From Brevibacterium gallinarum (lineage in GTDB: Bacteria > Actinomycetota > Actinomycetes > Actinomycetales > Brevibacteriaceae), in the NCBI RefSeq assembly GCF_014836885.1, contig NZ_JACSPY010000021.1, positions 1-45,572 of the forward strand: a stretch of DNA of 45,572 bases. The letters run 5' to 3'. The notes under the pieces are model-generated. The model was given only the letters and a program-made list of their open reading frames with translations, had not been told where the DNA came from and searched no databases. The translations under genes and the position numbers were made by a program. The stretch's first letter is position 1. Every line of letters starts with the position of its first letter. Positions 16,273 through 25,246 of this stretch are shown here, in pieces.

Positions 16273-16602
16273 GTGAGCGCTCCGGAGCGGACCGCAGACG
16301 GCCGCTACATCATCGTCAAGGGCCGGCGCTGGCGAGCCCAGGATCCTGTGCTGCCTGAAGAGCTGACCGCCCCGCTGCTGAGCGCCCTCGGCACTGCCCG
16401 CTCGCAGCTCTCCCGCCGGCGCCAGCTCACCGACGAGCAGACCGCAGCGCTGCGGCAGCGCGTCACCTGGGCCAAAGAGGGCCTCGGTGAGCGCGGCACC
16501 CCGTGGTGGGAGCTGACCGAGGATGAGCGGCTCGCCCGCGCACGCGACCGGCTGGAACGCCTGGCGCGCCGGGATGGCGCAGAGCGCGACGGGGATCGCT
16601 GA
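16273..16602 (+). CDS. conserved actinobacterial protein of unknown function
   Basis: A 109-residue basic, helical protein with the run DGRYIIVKGRRWRAQDPVLP near its start and RGTPWWELTEDERLARARDRLERLA near its end. The pattern is familiar from short hypothetical proteins of high-GC actinobacteria, but no function is known to me. The GTG at 16273 is chosen because GGAG stands six bases upstream; two other GTGs (16261 and 16270) lie just before it. It precedes the dnaK promoter region and is probably unrelated to it. Confidence 0.6.
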   Translation: MSAPERTADGRYIIVKGRRWRAQDPVLPEELTAPLLSALGTARSQLSRRRQLTDEQTAALRQRVTWAKEGLGERGTPWWELTEDERLARARDRLERLARRDGAERDGDR

Positions 16603-16644
16603 AAGAAATCTGTCCGCCGGTGGAATAATCTCCCCTCCAGCAAA

Positions 16645-16665
16645 GTTGAGTCTGGTGTACGCAAC
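16645..16665 (+). promoter_or_regulatory. degenerate HAIR box (HspR operator), distal
   Basis: GTTGAGT, seven bases, then ACGCAAC: 11 of 14 fixed positions of the CTTGAGT-N7-ACTCAAG consensus. It lies 64 bases upstream of the better box, on the far side of the TTGACA -35 element. Confidence 0.55.
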
Positions 16666-16681
16666 TTTCATGATGCTGGGT

Positions 16682-16710
16682 TTGACACTCGAATTCAGCG
16701 TGACAAGACT
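16682..16710 (+). promoter_or_regulatory. promoter of the dnaK operon
   Basis: A perfect TTGACA at 16682-16687 is followed after 17 bases by AAGACT (16705-16710), a weak -10 box. The -10 region overlaps the proximal HAIR box, so HspR binding would block RNA polymerase directly. Confidence 0.55.
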
Positions 16711-16729
16711 TGAGTCAGATGCACTCAAC
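16709..16729 (+). promoter_or_regulatory. HAIR box (HspR operator), proximal
   Basis: CTTGAGT, seven bases, then ACTCAAC: 13 of 14 positions of the HAIR consensus recognised by HspR. It overlaps the -10 region and start site of the dnaK promoter. HspR is encoded last in this operon, so the circuit is self-limiting. Confidence 0.85.
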
Positions 16730-16778
16730 ACCGGCGTCAGCCGGGTTGGGCCTGACTCAGAAGAAAAGGAGAAACACT

Positions 16779-18650
16779 ATGGCTCGTGCAGTAGGAATCG
16801 ACCTCGGCACCACCAACTCGGTCGTGGCTGTGCTCGAAGGCGGCGACCCCAAGGTCATCGCCAACGCAGAAGGCGGCCGCACCACCCCCTCGGTCGTGGC
16901 GGTGAGCAAGAACGGCGACTCCCTCGTCGGTGAGATCGCCAAGCGCCAGGCCGTGCTCAACGTCAAGAACACCGTCGCCTCGGTCAAGCGCCACATGGGC
17001 AGCGACTGGACCACCGAGCTCGACGGCAAGACCCTCACCGCCCCCGAGGTCTCCGCCCGCATCCTGCAGAAGCTCAAGCACGATGCTGAGGAGTACCTGC
17101 AGGAAGAGGTCACCGACGCCGTCATCACCGTCCCGGCCTACTTCAACGACTCGCAGCGCCAGGCCACCAAGGACGCCGGCAAGATCGCTGGCCTCAACGT
17201 CCTGCGCATCATCAACGAGCCCACCGCGGCCGCACTGGCCTACGGCCTCGAGCGCGGCAAGGAGGACGAGCTCATCCTCGTCTTCGACCTCGGCGGCGGC
17301 ACCTTCGACGTGTCCCTGCTCGAAGTCGGCAAGGACGACGATGACTTCTCGACCATCCAGGTCCGTGCGACCTCCGGTGACAACGAGCTCGGCGGCGACG
17401 ACTGGGATCAGAAGATCGTCGACTGGCTCGTCAGCCAGGTCAAGAACGGCTACGGCGTCGACCTGACCAAGGACGCCGCTGCCGTCCAGCGCCTCAAGGA
17501 GGCCGCAGAGCAGGCGAAGAAGGAGCTGTCCTCGGCGACGAGCACGAACATCTCGCTGCAGTACCTGTCGATGAGCGACAACGGTCCCGTCCACCTGGAT
17601 GAGACCCTCACCCGCGCGAAGTTCGAGGACCTCACCAAGGACCTCCTCGAGCGCACGAAGGCTCCGTTCAAGGCCGTCATCGCCGATGCCGGCATCTCGG
17701 TCGACGAGATCGACCACGTCGTGCTCGTCGGCGGTTCGACCCGCATGCCGGCCGTGGCCGAGGTCGTCAAGGAGCTCACCGGCGGCAAGGAGCCCAACAA
17801 GGGCGTCAACCCCGATGAGGTCGTCGCAATCGGCGCCGCCGTGCAGGCCGGTGTCCTCAAGGGTGAGCGCAAGGACGTGCTGCTCATCGACGTCACCCCG
17901 CTGTCCCTCGGACTGGAGACCAAGGGCGGTGTGATGACGAAGCTCATCGAGCGCAACACCCCGATCCCGACGAAGAAGTCCGAGACCTTCACCACCGCTG
18001 AGGACAACCAGCCCTCCGTGTCGATCCAGGTCTTCCAGGGCGAGCGCGAGTTCACCCGGGACAACAAGCCGCTGGGCACCTTCGAGCTCACCGGCATCGC
18101 CCCGGCACCGCGCGGCATGCCGCAGATCGAGGTGTCCTTCGACATCGACGCCAACGGCATCGTGCACGTGTCCGCCAAGGACAAGGGCACCGGCCAGGAG
18201 CAGTCGATGACGATCACCGGCGGCTCGGCGATCCCGCAGGAGGACATCGACCGGATGGTCCGCGAGGCTGAAGAGCACGCCGACGAGGACAAGAAGCGCC
18301 GCGAGGCTGCTGACACCCGCAACATGGCTGAGAACCTCGCCTACCAGACCGAGAAGCTCATCACCGACAACGACGACAAGCTGCCCGAGGACGTCAAGAC
18401 CGAGGTGCAGGGCGACGTCGACGCGGTGAAGGAAGCGCTCAAGGGCGAGGACGACGACGCGGTCAAGACCGCCGTCGAGAAGCTCAGCCAGTCTCAGACG
18501 AAGATCGGCGAGGCACTGTACCAGCAGGGTCAGGAGGGCGGCGCCGAGGGCGCTGCCGGTGCCGAGGGAACCGCAGACGCCGGTTCCGATGCGACTGAGG
18601 ACGACGTCGTCGACGCTGAAGTGGTCGACGAAGACGAGGAGAAGAAGTGA
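16779..18650 (+). CDS. dnaK: chaperone DnaK (Hsp70)
   Basis: A 623-residue Hsp70 that binds unfolded peptides under ATP control. The ATPase domain begins [21 protein letters not shown] and shows [11 protein letters not shown] and [12 protein letters not shown]; the substrate-binding domain follows [17 protein letters not shown]. The C-terminus is an acidic Gly/Ala tail ending in [10 protein letters not shown]. The ATG at 16779 has AAGGAG eight bases upstream; an in-frame extension further upstream has no ribosome binding site. It heads dnaK-grpE-dnaJ-hspR, and grpE starts within its stop codon (TGATG). Two HAIR boxes precede it. Confidence 0.98.
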   Translation: MARAVGIDLGTTNSVVAVLEGGDPKVIANAEGGRTTPSVVAVSKNGDSLVGEIAKRQAVLNVKNTVASVKRHMGSDWTTELDGKTLTAPEVSARILQKLKHDAEEYLQEEVTDAVITVPAYFNDSQRQATKDAGKIAGLNVLRIINEPTAAALAYGLERGKEDELILVFDLGGGTFDVSLLEVGKDDDDFSTIQVRATSGDNELGGDDWDQKIVDWLVSQVKNGYGVDLTKDAAAVQRLKEAAEQAKKELSSATSTNISLQYLSMSDNGPVHLDETLTRAKFEDLTKDLLERTKAPFKAVIADAGISVDEIDHVVLVGGSTRMPAVAEVVKELTGGKEPNKGVNPDEVVAIGAAVQAGVLKGERKDVLLIDVTPLSLGLETKGGVMTKLIERNTPIPTKKSETFTTAEDNQPSVSIQVFQGEREFTRDNKPLGTFELTGIAPAPRGMPQIEVSFDIDANGIVHVSAKDKGTGQEQSMTITGGSAIPQEDIDRMVREAEEHADEDKKRREAADTRNMAENLAYQTEKLITDNDDKLPEDVKTEVQGDVDAVKEALKGEDDDAVKTAVEKLSQSQTKIGEALYQQGQEGGAEGAAGAEGTADAGSDATEDDVVDAEVVDEDEEKK

Positions 18651-19405
18651 TGTCCGCCGAGAATCCTGAACAGGGCTTCTCGTTCACCGACAAGCGTCGG
18701 GTGGACCCGGAGACCGGCCAGGTGCGCGAGCCCCAGGCCGGCTCCGGCGCCGCCGGCGATGCTCAGGAGCAGGCACAGGCGGCAGCCGCCGAGGGCCGGC
18801 TCGACAGCGACGGCCCGGAGGTCGCCACCGGCGGCGAACCGGCCGCCGAGACCGACCCGGCAGCCCAGGCAGCCGAGCAGGCTCAGGGAACCGAGCAGGC
18901 TGAGGGAACCGCGCAGGCCGAGGCGCCTGCCGCCTCGGGTGCGGAGGCAGGGGACGGCGCACTCGATCCGGAGAACGTCAGCCCGGCTAACGACACCGAG
19001 GCCGAGCTGCTCGATCACCTCAAGCGGATCAACACCGAATACGCCGCCTACCGGATGCGCTCCCAGCGCGAGCAGGACCGTGCGAAGGAGGCCGGTGTCG
19101 CCAGCGTCGTCGAGGCGCTCTTCCCGGTGCTCGACGAGGTCCGCCTGGCGCGTGAGAACGGCGACGTCGAGGGCCCCTTCGACACGCATGTGACGAAGCT
19201 CTTCGACACGCTCGCCAAGCTCGGCGTCACGCAGTACGGCGAGGTCGGTGAGGAGTTCGACGCCAACATCCACGAAGCGCTCATGCAGCAGCCCAGCGAC
19301 GAGGTCGAGACACCCACGGTGTTCCTCGTCATGCAGCCGGGCTACATGCTCGGCGAGCGGGTGCTGCGCGCCGCCCGCGTCGGCGTGCAGGCCCCGGCAG
19401 ACTGA
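18650..19405 (+). CDS. grpE: nucleotide exchange factor GrpE
   Basis: A 251-residue GrpE that releases ADP from DnaK. The first 110 residues are disordered and rich in Ala, Glu, Gly and Gln, including repeated QGTEQAEGTAQAE units, and carry an in-frame copy of the dispersed palindrome (18918-18939). The conserved part begins at about residue 115 with a coiled coil (ELLDHLKRINTEYAAYRMRSQ) and ends in the beta domain (HEALMQQPSDEVETPTVFLV, GYMLGERVLRAARVGV). The ATG overlaps the dnaK stop. dnaJ follows only after a 228-base gap. Confidence 0.95.
   Translation: MSAENPEQGFSFTDKRRVDPETGQVREPQAGSGAAGDAQEQAQAAAAEGRLDSDGPEVATGGEPAAETDPAAQAAEQAQGTEQAEGTAQAEAPAASGAEAGDGALDPENVSPANDTEAELLDHLKRINTEYAAYRMRSQREQDRAKEAGVASVVEALFPVLDEVRLARENGDVEGPFDTHVTKLFDTLAKLGVTQYGEVGEEFDANIHEALMQQPSDEVETPTVFLVMQPGYMLGERVLRAARVGVQAPAD
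18918..18939. repeat. dispersed palindrome, in-frame copy in grpE
   Basis: CCGAGGCG (18918-18925) and CGCCTCGG (18931-18938) form an inverted repeat with a five-base loop; the right arm is the full CCGCCTCGGG. In the grpE frame the copy reads EAPAASGAEA, in the disordered N-terminal tail. Confidence 0.6.
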
Positions 19406-19461
19406 TCTGCCCAGCCGGCACCCGGCGTGAGCCGCCCGCAGCATGAGTTGCGGATTCCGTT

Positions 19462-19484
19462 CCCGAGGCGGCCACCGCCTCGGG
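19462..19484. repeat. dispersed palindrome, intergenic copy (grpE-dnaJ)
   Basis: CCCGAGGCGG and CCGCCTCGGG are perfect 10-base arms with a three-base spacer (CCA). The hairpin sits in the 228-base gap between grpE and dnaJ, where no gene is seen, and could act as a processing or attenuation site. The same arms recur at 36338-36360 and elsewhere in the window. Confidence 0.8.
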
Positions 19485-19633
19485 CACGGACCGGATGGGC
19501 AGGCAGTCCGCCTGCGCATGCGGTGCGTGAGGAACGACAGACCGGCAGCCGCGGCTGCCGCACAGCAGACAGGGACCGACATCCAGACACACACGACACA
19601 CGATGACGGCGCGAGCCGGAAAGGAGGTGCCAG

Positions 19634-20692
19634 GTGAACTCCGGACCTCAGAACGAATGGTTCGACACGGACTACTACAAGATCCTCGGCGTCTCCAAGG
19701 ACGCCTCGCAGTCCGAGATCAAGAAGGCCTACCGGAAGCTGGCCCGGAAGTACCATCCGGACACCAACCCCGGTGACAAGGCCGCTGAGGAGAAGTTCAA
19801 GCAGATCGGGCAGGCCAACCAGGTGCTGTCGGACAAGGAGACCCGCGAGCAGTACGACCAGGTGCGGGCGATGGGCCGCGGCGGCGCCCGGTTCTCCGCC
19901 GGTGCCGGCGGACCCGGCGGTGCCGGCGGGTTCGAGGACATCTTCTCCGGCCTGTTCAACACCGGCGGCGGGGGCACACGCACCCGCTACACCACCCGCA
20001 GCCCCGGCGGCGGGCCGGCCGGATCGGCAGGCGGGGACATCCCCCCGGAGTTCGCTGATCTGTTCGGCGGATTCGCCGGCTCCTACGGCGGCAGCCCCTA
20101 TGACAGCCCCTACGGCGGCGGCTTCTCCACCGGCCCGCTCAAGGGCGGGGACATCAAGGCGAACACGACGCTGTCCTTCACCGAAGCCGCCAAGGGCGCG
20201 ACCGTGAAGCTGTCGATGCCCGGCGGCAAGCCGCTGACCGTGCGCACGCCGGTCGGCGTCAAGGACGGGCAGAAGATCCGCCTGCGCGGCAAGGGCAAGG
20301 CCAGCCCCAACGGCGGCGATTCCGGTGACGTCATCCTCACCGTGCAGGTCGAACCCCACCCGGTGTTCACCCGCGACGGCGCGAACCTGCGGATGACCCT
20401 GCCGGTGACCTTCGACGAGGCTGCCCTCGGCGCCGAGGTCGAGGTCCCGACGCTCGGTGGGATGCCGGTGCGGGTGAAGATCCCGGCCGGAACACCGTCG
20501 GGCCGCACCCTGCGGGTGCGCGGGAAGGGCATCGAGACGAAGAAGCTCACCGGTGACCTGCTGGTGACCGTCGAGATCGCCGTTCCGCAGAACCTGACGC
20601 CCACGGCCAAGGAGGCGGTCGAGGCCTTCCGTGAGGCGACCAGCGGTGAGGATCCGCGAGCCGGGCTGCTCGATCGGGCCCGGGAGAGGTGA
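19634..20692 (+). CDS. dnaJ: DnaJ-type co-chaperone lacking the zinc finger
   Basis: A 352-residue Hsp40 that hands substrates to DnaK and stimulates its ATPase. The J domain (about 12-75) has the HPD motif in [12 protein letters not shown] long Gly-rich linker follows (about 80-165, [15 protein letters not shown]), then the two beta-barrel substrate domains ([39 protein letters not shown]). There is no CxxCxGxG repeat, so it is of the zinc-less (DnaJB/CbpA-like) type. The GTG start has a near-perfect AAGGAGGT six bases upstream. hspR follows after 15 bases. Confidence 0.93.
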   Translation: MNSGPQNEWFDTDYYKILGVSKDASQSEIKKAYRKLARKYHPDTNPGDKAAEEKFKQIGQANQVLSDKETREQYDQVRAMGRGGARFSAGAGGPGGAGGFEDIFSGLFNTGGGGTRTRYTTRSPGGGPAGSAGGDIPPEFADLFGGFAGSYGGSPYDSPYGGGFSTGPLKGGDIKANTTLSFTEAAKGATVKLSMPGGKPLTVRTPVGVKDGQKIRLRGKGKASPNGGDSGDVILTVQVEPHPVFTRDGANLRMTLPVTFDEAALGAEVEVPTLGGMPVRVKIPAGTPSGRTLRVRGKGIETKKLTGDLLVTVEIAVPQNLTPTAKEAVEAFREATSGEDPRAGLLDRARER

Positions 20693-20707
20693 GCGGGGTG
20701 AGCGACG

Positions 20708-21214
20708 ATGAACATCGGAGCGACAGCAGCCGTCTACGTCATCTCCGTCGCCGCTGAGCTGGCGGGCATGCACCCGCAGACGCTGCGGCAGTACGACCGG
20801 ATGGGCCTGGTGGTGCCCAAGCGCACTGCCGGTGCCGGGCGGCGCTACTCACCGCGCGACATCGAGCGGCTGCGGCTGATTCAGAAGCTGAGCAAGGAAG
20901 ACGGCATCAACCTCGCCGGCATCAAGGAGATCCTCGCCCTGCGCCGCGACCTCGACGAGGCCCGCGACGCCGCCACCCAGGCACATGCCGCCGTGCACGA
21001 GCTGCGCCAGCAGATCGAGGGACTGCGGCAGCGCGTGCAGGCCGAATCACGGGTCTTCGCCGCCGGGCAGAGCGGTGACATCGTCTCCGTCATGCACGGC
21101 AGGCGCCCGCGGGTGCGCATCGCCGGGGCTCTTCCCTCGGCAGCCAGCGCCCGGCCCGGCGGGAGCGAGGCCGATCGCGCCTCCCGCGACATCCTCCTCT
21201 ACCGCCGCCGGTGA
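20708..21214 (+). CDS. hspR: heat-shock repressor HspR (MerR family)
   Basis: A 168-residue MerR-type repressor. The winged-helix part (about 8-78) reads YVISVAAELAGMHPQTLRQY, GAGRRYSPRDIERL and LSKEDGINLAGIKEIL; a coiled coil with heptads (AAVHELRQQIEGLRQRVQ) follows, then a basic tail. In actinobacteria HspR binds HAIR boxes, uses DnaK as co-repressor and is released on heat shock. Two matching HAIR boxes stand before dnaK. It is the last gene of the operon, 15 bases after dnaJ and 50 bases before a strong hairpin. Confidence 0.95.
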   Translation: MNIGATAAVYVISVAAELAGMHPQTLRQYDRMGLVVPKRTAGAGRRYSPRDIERLRLIQKLSKEDGINLAGIKEILALRRDLDEARDAATQAHAAVHELRQQIEGLRQRVQAESRVFAAGQSGDIVSVMHGRRPRVRIAGALPSAASARPGGSEADRASRDILLYRRR

Positions 21215-21265
21215 CGCGGCAGCCTGCGAGACGATCGACGGTGAGGTTTCAGACCTGACGATGCG

Positions 21266-21299
21266 AAGCGGCGCCCAGCGCAGAAGCTGGGCGCCGCTT
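21266..21299 (+). terminator. terminator hairpin after hspR
   Basis: AAGCGGCGCCCAGC and GCTGGGCGCCGCTT are perfect 14-base arms around a six-base loop (GCAGAA). There is no long T run, as is common in actinobacterial terminators. It ends the dnaK operon and also faces the convergent gene at 21335. Confidence 0.88.
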
Positions 21300-21334
21300 G
21301 CGCTGTCCCGGCTGTGCGGCCCGGACTGATCGCC

Positions 21335-21658
21335 TCAGATGATGGTGTCGAGAAACAGCGGGGCGAGTGCGAACCAGCTGAGCAGCACGGCTGCCGGCCC
21401 GGAGAGCACGAGTGCCGCCGTCCACCGCAGCCGGGTGAGCGTCACCGCCGTGAGGCCAGCGGTGAGCACGGCACACGCCCACGGCACCCAGTGGCCGGGC
21501 GTTTCGGTCAGCGCAGTGGTGAAGAACGACCCGGCGATCACCCAGCAGGCGATGAACCCGAACACGACCGCGCAGCGGATGACAGCACCGGCAGGCCGGG
21601 CCGTCTGCGGTGCTGCCGCCGTTCCCGGCGGACCTTGTCGAACTGGTGCTTCGGTCAT
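21335..21658 (-). CDS. small membrane protein
   Basis: A 107-residue protein with three predicted membrane segments (about VIRCAVVFGFIACWVIAGSF, WVPWACAVLTAGLTAV and TAALVLSGPAAVLLSWFALA) after a Pro/Gln-rich start. No family recognised. The ATG at 21658 overlaps the stop of the upstream membrane protein (ATGA), so the two are translationally coupled and may work together. The frame is open upstream of the ATG, but that part has no suitable start. Confidence 0.6.
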   Translation of the reverse strand: MTEAPVRQGPPGTAAAPQTARPAGAVIRCAVVFGFIACWVIAGSFFTTALTETPGHWVPWACAVLTAGLTAVTLTRLRWTAALVLSGPAAVLLSWFALAPLFLDTII

Positions 21659-22575
21659 GCCTGCTGTGCTCGCTTCCGGCCGACGATCCACAGGATGATG
21701 CCGAGAATCGTCAAGCCCACACCGAGCAGACCGCCGAACACGGCGATGAGGATGCCGCCGACGGTGGAGAAGACCCCGCCGGCCGACAGCGGTGGGGCGA
21801 GGATGACATCGGGCTGGTTGCACGTGATCGAGTAGGTGCCCGCCTCGCGGACCGAGAACCCGTCGATCGACTCATAGGTCCTGCCATCGAAGGAGTAGGA
21901 CGACGTCTGATTCGTGCCCTTGCTCACCGGGGTGGGCCCGGTGATCGTGCAGCTGGTGAAGCCGGAGTCCTCCGGCACGTAGACCTGCCACTCGGATTCC
22001 GCTTCGAAGAACTGGTTCGTGGTGCCGTTGACGCGGATCGCCTCGTCGGAGAACCCTGACAGGGACGAGGCACCGGCGATCGTCATGACGATGCCGCCGA
22101 TGATGGTGAGCACGAGGATGCCGGCGCCGACGAATGTCAGGATCTTGCCGATCAGCGGCATCTTCGACTTCGGCTTCGGGGCACCGGTGCCGGTGGCGCA
22201 CGGGTCCTGGCCGCCGTACTGCGGCGCCTGGCCGGGATACTGCGGTGGCTGCTGTCCCTGCCGACCCTGGTGTCCCTGGTGGCCGGGATACTGGGGCGGC
22301 TGCTGGCCCGGAAGAGGTGCCTGGCTGCCGTACTGCGGTGCCGACGGCGCTCCGTACCCGGGTCCGCCTGGTCCCTGCTGGCCGGCTGGGCTGTCGGCCG
22401 GGTGCATGCTGCTGCTTGCGTGCGAGCCACCGGGGTGCTGGCCGCCGGGCTGCGCCGGACCGGCTGGAGGCTGGGAACCAGGAGGCTGCTGGCCACCCGG
22501 CGGCTGCTGACCTCCCGGAGGCGGACCGCCTGCTGGCGGGCCGTTCGGCGGGGGCGGCTGGGGTGGGTAGCTCAT
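21655..22575 (-). CDS. Pro/Gly/Gln-rich membrane protein
   Basis: A 306-residue protein. Its first 125 or so residues are disordered and full of Pro, Gly and Gln (PPPNGPPAGGPPPGG, repeated QYPGQ). One membrane helix follows (ILTFVGAGILVLTIIGGIVM), then an outside domain of about 95 residues with two Cys (FTSCTITGPTPV and YSITCNQPDV) that could form a disulfide, then a second membrane span near the end (GILIAVFGGLLGVGLTILGI) and a basic tip. Similar Pro-rich cytoplasmic heads are common in actinobacterial envelope proteins. Function unknown. The ATG at 22575 has AGGAAGAGGA upstream. It is coupled to the downstream small membrane protein. Confidence 0.7.
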   Translation of the reverse strand: MSYPPQPPPPNGPPAGGPPPGGQQPPGGQQPPGSQPPAGPAQPGGQHPGGSHASSSMHPADSPAGQQGPGGPGYGAPSAPQYGSQAPLPGQQPPQYPGHQGHQGRQGQQPPQYPGQAPQYGGQDPCATGTGAPKPKSKMPLIGKILTFVGAGILVLTIIGGIVMTIAGASSLSGFSDEAIRVNGTTNQFFEAESEWQVYVPEDSGFTSCTITGPTPVSKGTNQTSSYSFDGRTYESIDGFSVREAGTYSITCNQPDVILAPPLSAGGVFSTVGGILIAVFGGLLGVGLTILGIILWIVGRKRAQQA

Positions 22576-22607
22576 GACGCTCGTCCTCTTCCTCGTCGTT
22601 GTCGGTG

Positions 22608-23387
22608 CTAGATCCAGGGCGGCGGCTTGGGGAGGTCCTGCGGAGTCGCCGTTCCCGAGGCGCCCTTGTCGTTGTCCTCGACGCCGGAGTTGGGCCAGCC
22701 GCGCCCGGTGAGATAGGAGACGATCTCGGCGGCCTCGCCGGTCACCTCGATCGGCTCGGCTGGACGCGTGTCGTCCGGCCCGGCGACGACCATGCGCGGG
22801 GAGTCGTCGCGGTCGGTGATGTTGAGCTTGAAGTTGACCGGTTCGTCGCGGGCGATCCACATGCCGGTGATCTCATCGAGCAGTGCGTTGACCATCGCGG
22901 CCGGGAAGTCGAGGGTCGTCATCCCGATGTTGAGGTCCAGGGAGTGCATCCAGGCCTCCCGCGCCCGCGCCCACGGGATCTGCGCGGCCTGGATGTCCTT
23001 GCCCTGCCCGTTGACGACCGTTGCGCTCCAGGCCTCATCGTCCATGTCGTCGAACTCGTCGCTGAGCTCGTCGACGACCTCATGGGCCATCGTCATCACG
23101 TCACCGTTGGAGGTGTGGGCGACCGTCGAGTCGATCTCCTCATCGCGGGCCTGCCGCGAGGGGTACATCCGGTTCTCCTCACCGGTCCGGGCCCATTCGA
23201 GCAGCCGCATGAACGCCTCGGCGTTGTGGATGACGTGTGCTGCAACGTGCTTGCGGGTCCAGCCGGGCAGCGATGAGGGCTGGTCGAGATCGGCGCGGGA
23301 GAGCTGGTCGAGTGCCTGCAGGAAGAACTGCTCGCCGAGGAGCCGCAGGTCGAGGTCGCGTTGAAGCTGATCTGCATCGATTGCCAT
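22608..23387 (-). CDS. maleylpyruvate isomerase family, mycothiol-dependent (DinB fold)
   Basis: A 259-residue protein of the MDMPI/DinB four-helix fold. The start has the metal-site pattern LPGWTRKHVAAHVIHNAEAFMRLLEWA (about 42-68, with His at the expected places), then a long helix with EVVDELSDEFDDMDDEAW. The IPWARAREAWMHSLDLNIG segment is typical of the mycothiol-dependent group. The biochemical substrate is not certain; family members isomerise maleylpyruvate or transfer mycothiol. The C-terminal tail carries an in-frame ASGTA copy of the dispersed palindrome. TAAGCT lies exactly six bases before the ATG, so the mRNA is probably leaderless. Confidence 0.82.
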   Translation of the reverse strand: MAIDADQLQRDLDLRLLGEQFFLQALDQLSRADLDQPSSLPGWTRKHVAAHVIHNAEAFMRLLEWARTGEENRMYPSRQARDEEIDSTVAHTSNGDVMTMAHEVVDELSDEFDDMDDEAWSATVVNGQGKDIQAAQIPWARAREAWMHSLDLNIGMTTLDFPAAMVNALLDEITGMWIARDEPVNFKLNITDRDDSPRMVVAGPDDTRPAEPIEVTGEAAEIVSYLTGRGWPNSGVEDNDKGASGTATPQDLPKPPPWI

Positions 23388-23393
23388 GTCCTC

Positions 23394-23399
23394 AGCTTA
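23394..23399 (-). promoter_or_regulatory. -10 box of a leaderless transcript
   Basis: On the minus strand TAAGCT is followed by six bases (GAGGAC) and the ATG at 23387. It is identical to the -10 hexamer before the baeRF gene at 5735. Confidence 0.5.
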
Positions 23400-23438
23400 A
23401 CGTCCCACCTCGGCCCGCGCCTGCCTGAACCTGAGCCC

Positions 23439-25076
23439 TCAGACGAGTCCCAGCCACTTCCAGTACGTCGCCGAGAGAAGCAGCACGAACAGGTAGCCGG
23501 CGATGGTGAGCGGGATGCCGGTCTTGAGGAACTGCTTGGCGGTGAACGCGCCGGTGCCGTAGGCGAGCATGTTCTGCGGTGCCGAGATCGGCAGCAGGAA
23601 GCCGAAGCTGATGACGAACTGCTGGATGATGACGAAGCCGAACCCGCCCTGGGCCGCACCCGGCAGGCTCATCGCCAGGGCGATGTAGACCGGGATGAGG
23701 GCCGAGGCCAGCGAGGTCGCTGAGGCGAAGCCGAGGTGGATGAGGATGGTGAACACCGACACGACGGCGATGATCGCCAGCATCGGCATCTCCGACAGGC
23801 CGACTGCGCCGAAGGTCTTCGACGACAGCCACGCGGCGGCACCGGTCTTGAGCAGCAGGGAGCCGAGCGAGATGCCGACGGCGAAGACGACGAGTGTGCC
23901 CCAGTTGATGAGCTTCTCGACGGCCTTCCAGGAGAACACGCCGATCTTCGGGGTGAGCATCACCGCGATCGCGACGATCGTCACCGTCGAGGAGTCGAAC
24001 GGGTGCAGCACCTCCTCAGTCGACCACAGGATCAGCAGCAGCACGGCGATGATGATGAGGCGGATCTCGCGGGCGGTGATCGGGCCGAGTTCGGAGAGGT
24101 TCTGGCGGATCATCTCGCGGCCGCCGTCGATCTTGTCGGCCTCGGGCTTGATCGCCCAGCGCATGACGAAGTACAGGGTGATCGACATGAGTACCGACCA
24201 TGGGGCTGCCCACAGGAACCAGGAGCCCCAGGCGACGTCGACGCCCATCTCCGAGGAGATGAAACCGGTGGCCACGAAGTTCTGCGCGGCAGCCGTCTTG
24301 ATCCCGACGTTCCAGATCGAGACCGCCTGCGCGGCGGCGATGACGAGGAGTGCGCCGAGCTTCGAATTGTTCGCCAGGCCGAACGCGGCGACCATGCCGA
24401 GCAGGATCGGCACCACGGCCCCGGCGCGAGCGGTGGCAGACGGGACGAAGAACGCGAGCACGATCGAGATGACGATCGCACCGATGAGGATGCTGCTCGT
24501 CTTCTCACCGGCGAACCGCAGCACCCACAGCGCCAGCCGCTTGTGCAGTCCGGTCGCCTGCATCGCCGCAGCGAGTGCGAGCGCGGCTGCGACCAGCGCG
24601 ACGGCTGGGGAGGCGAAGCCAGCCAGGCCGAGTTTCAGCGCCTCGGTCGAGCCCATCGGCTCAGGGCCGGCACCGTCTTCCAGCGCAGGGGCGAAGCCGA
24701 GCAGGATCGCGGTCAGGCCGATGATGATGACGGAGGAGACCGGATAGGTCACAGCCTCGGAGACCCACAGGATGACGGCGAAGGCGAGGATCGCCAGCGC
24801 CCGCTGACCGGCCACGCCGAGCTCCGGGTCGCCAGGCAGCAGCAGGACGACGATGAGGGCGAGCCAGGCGGCGGCGAACCAGATCGGCTTGAGCCCGAGG
24901 TGGGCGAAGAATCCATCGTGGTGCTTGGAGCTCGCGGTGCTCGAGCCGCCATCGTGCTCGGCGACGGCGCGCTGATCTGCGCGTGCCTCGGCCTGCTGCT
25001 TCGAGCGCTTCTCCGCTCGGGAGCGCAGGGGTGACCGGCGCTCTGCGGGCTTGTCAGAAGTGGGGCGATCATTCAT
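23439..25076 (-). CDS. DASS/SLC13-family anion transporter
   Basis: A 545-residue transporter with about twelve membrane segments after a 60-residue charged cytoplasmic start (KRSKQQAEARADQ). The run ILWVSEAVTYPVSSVIIIGL and the later AILAF, ALALAAAMQATGL and VLAFFVPSATARAGAVVPIL segments are typical of divalent anion:sodium symporters of the CitT/SLC13 group. These carry di- or tricarboxylates or sulfate; the substrate cannot be told here. GAGGAG stands about 12 bases before the ATG. It is transcribed on its own behind a strong terminator. Confidence 0.82.
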   Translation of the reverse strand: MNDRPTSDKPAERRSPLRSRAEKRSKQQAEARADQRAVAEHDGGSSTASSKHHDGFFAHLGLKPIWFAAAWLALIVVLLLPGDPELGVAGQRALAILAFAVILWVSEAVTYPVSSVIIIGLTAILLGFAPALEDGAGPEPMGSTEALKLGLAGFASPAVALVAAALALAAAMQATGLHKRLALWVLRFAGEKTSSILIGAIVISIVLAFFVPSATARAGAVVPILLGMVAAFGLANNSKLGALLVIAAAQAVSIWNVGIKTAAAQNFVATGFISSEMGVDVAWGSWFLWAAPWSVLMSITLYFVMRWAIKPEADKIDGGREMIRQNLSELGPITAREIRLIIIAVLLLILWSTEEVLHPFDSSTVTIVAIAVMLTPKIGVFSWKAVEKLINWGTLVVFAVGISLGSLLLKTGAAAWLSSKTFGAVGLSEMPMLAIIAVVSVFTILIHLGFASATSLASALIPVYIALAMSLPGAAQGGFGFVIIQQFVISFGFLLPISAPQNMLAYGTGAFTAKQFLKTGIPLTIAGYLFVLLLSATYWKWLGLV

Positions 25077-25191
25077 GGGAATTGCTGCTCCTCAGCTGCA
25101 CGTCGGGGATGGGCGTCACCGCAGGTTCTGCTCCCAGGGTATCGGCAGGCGATCCTCAGGCGCGAGGGTTTCGCCTGGTCACTCGCGTGGA

Positions 25192-25233
25192 ACGCATCAC
25201 CCCCGGTGGCACAGACCACCGGGGGTGATGCGT
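25192..25233 (-). terminator. strong terminator hairpin
   Basis: A perfect 18-base stem: ACGCATCACCCCCGGTGG at 25192-25209 pairs with 25216-25233 across a six-base loop. It follows the stop of the LPxTG gene (minus strand) by 14 bases and lies upstream of the DASS transporter. Confidence 0.92.
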
Positions 25234-25246
25234 CGTGATGACCGGC

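Noticed and set aside
16160..16276. A 38-codon frame whose ATG overlaps the CPBP protease stop
   Set aside because: Its Ala/Pro composition comes from a tandem 15-base repeat, it has no ribosome binding site, and it overlaps the better-supported gene at 16273.
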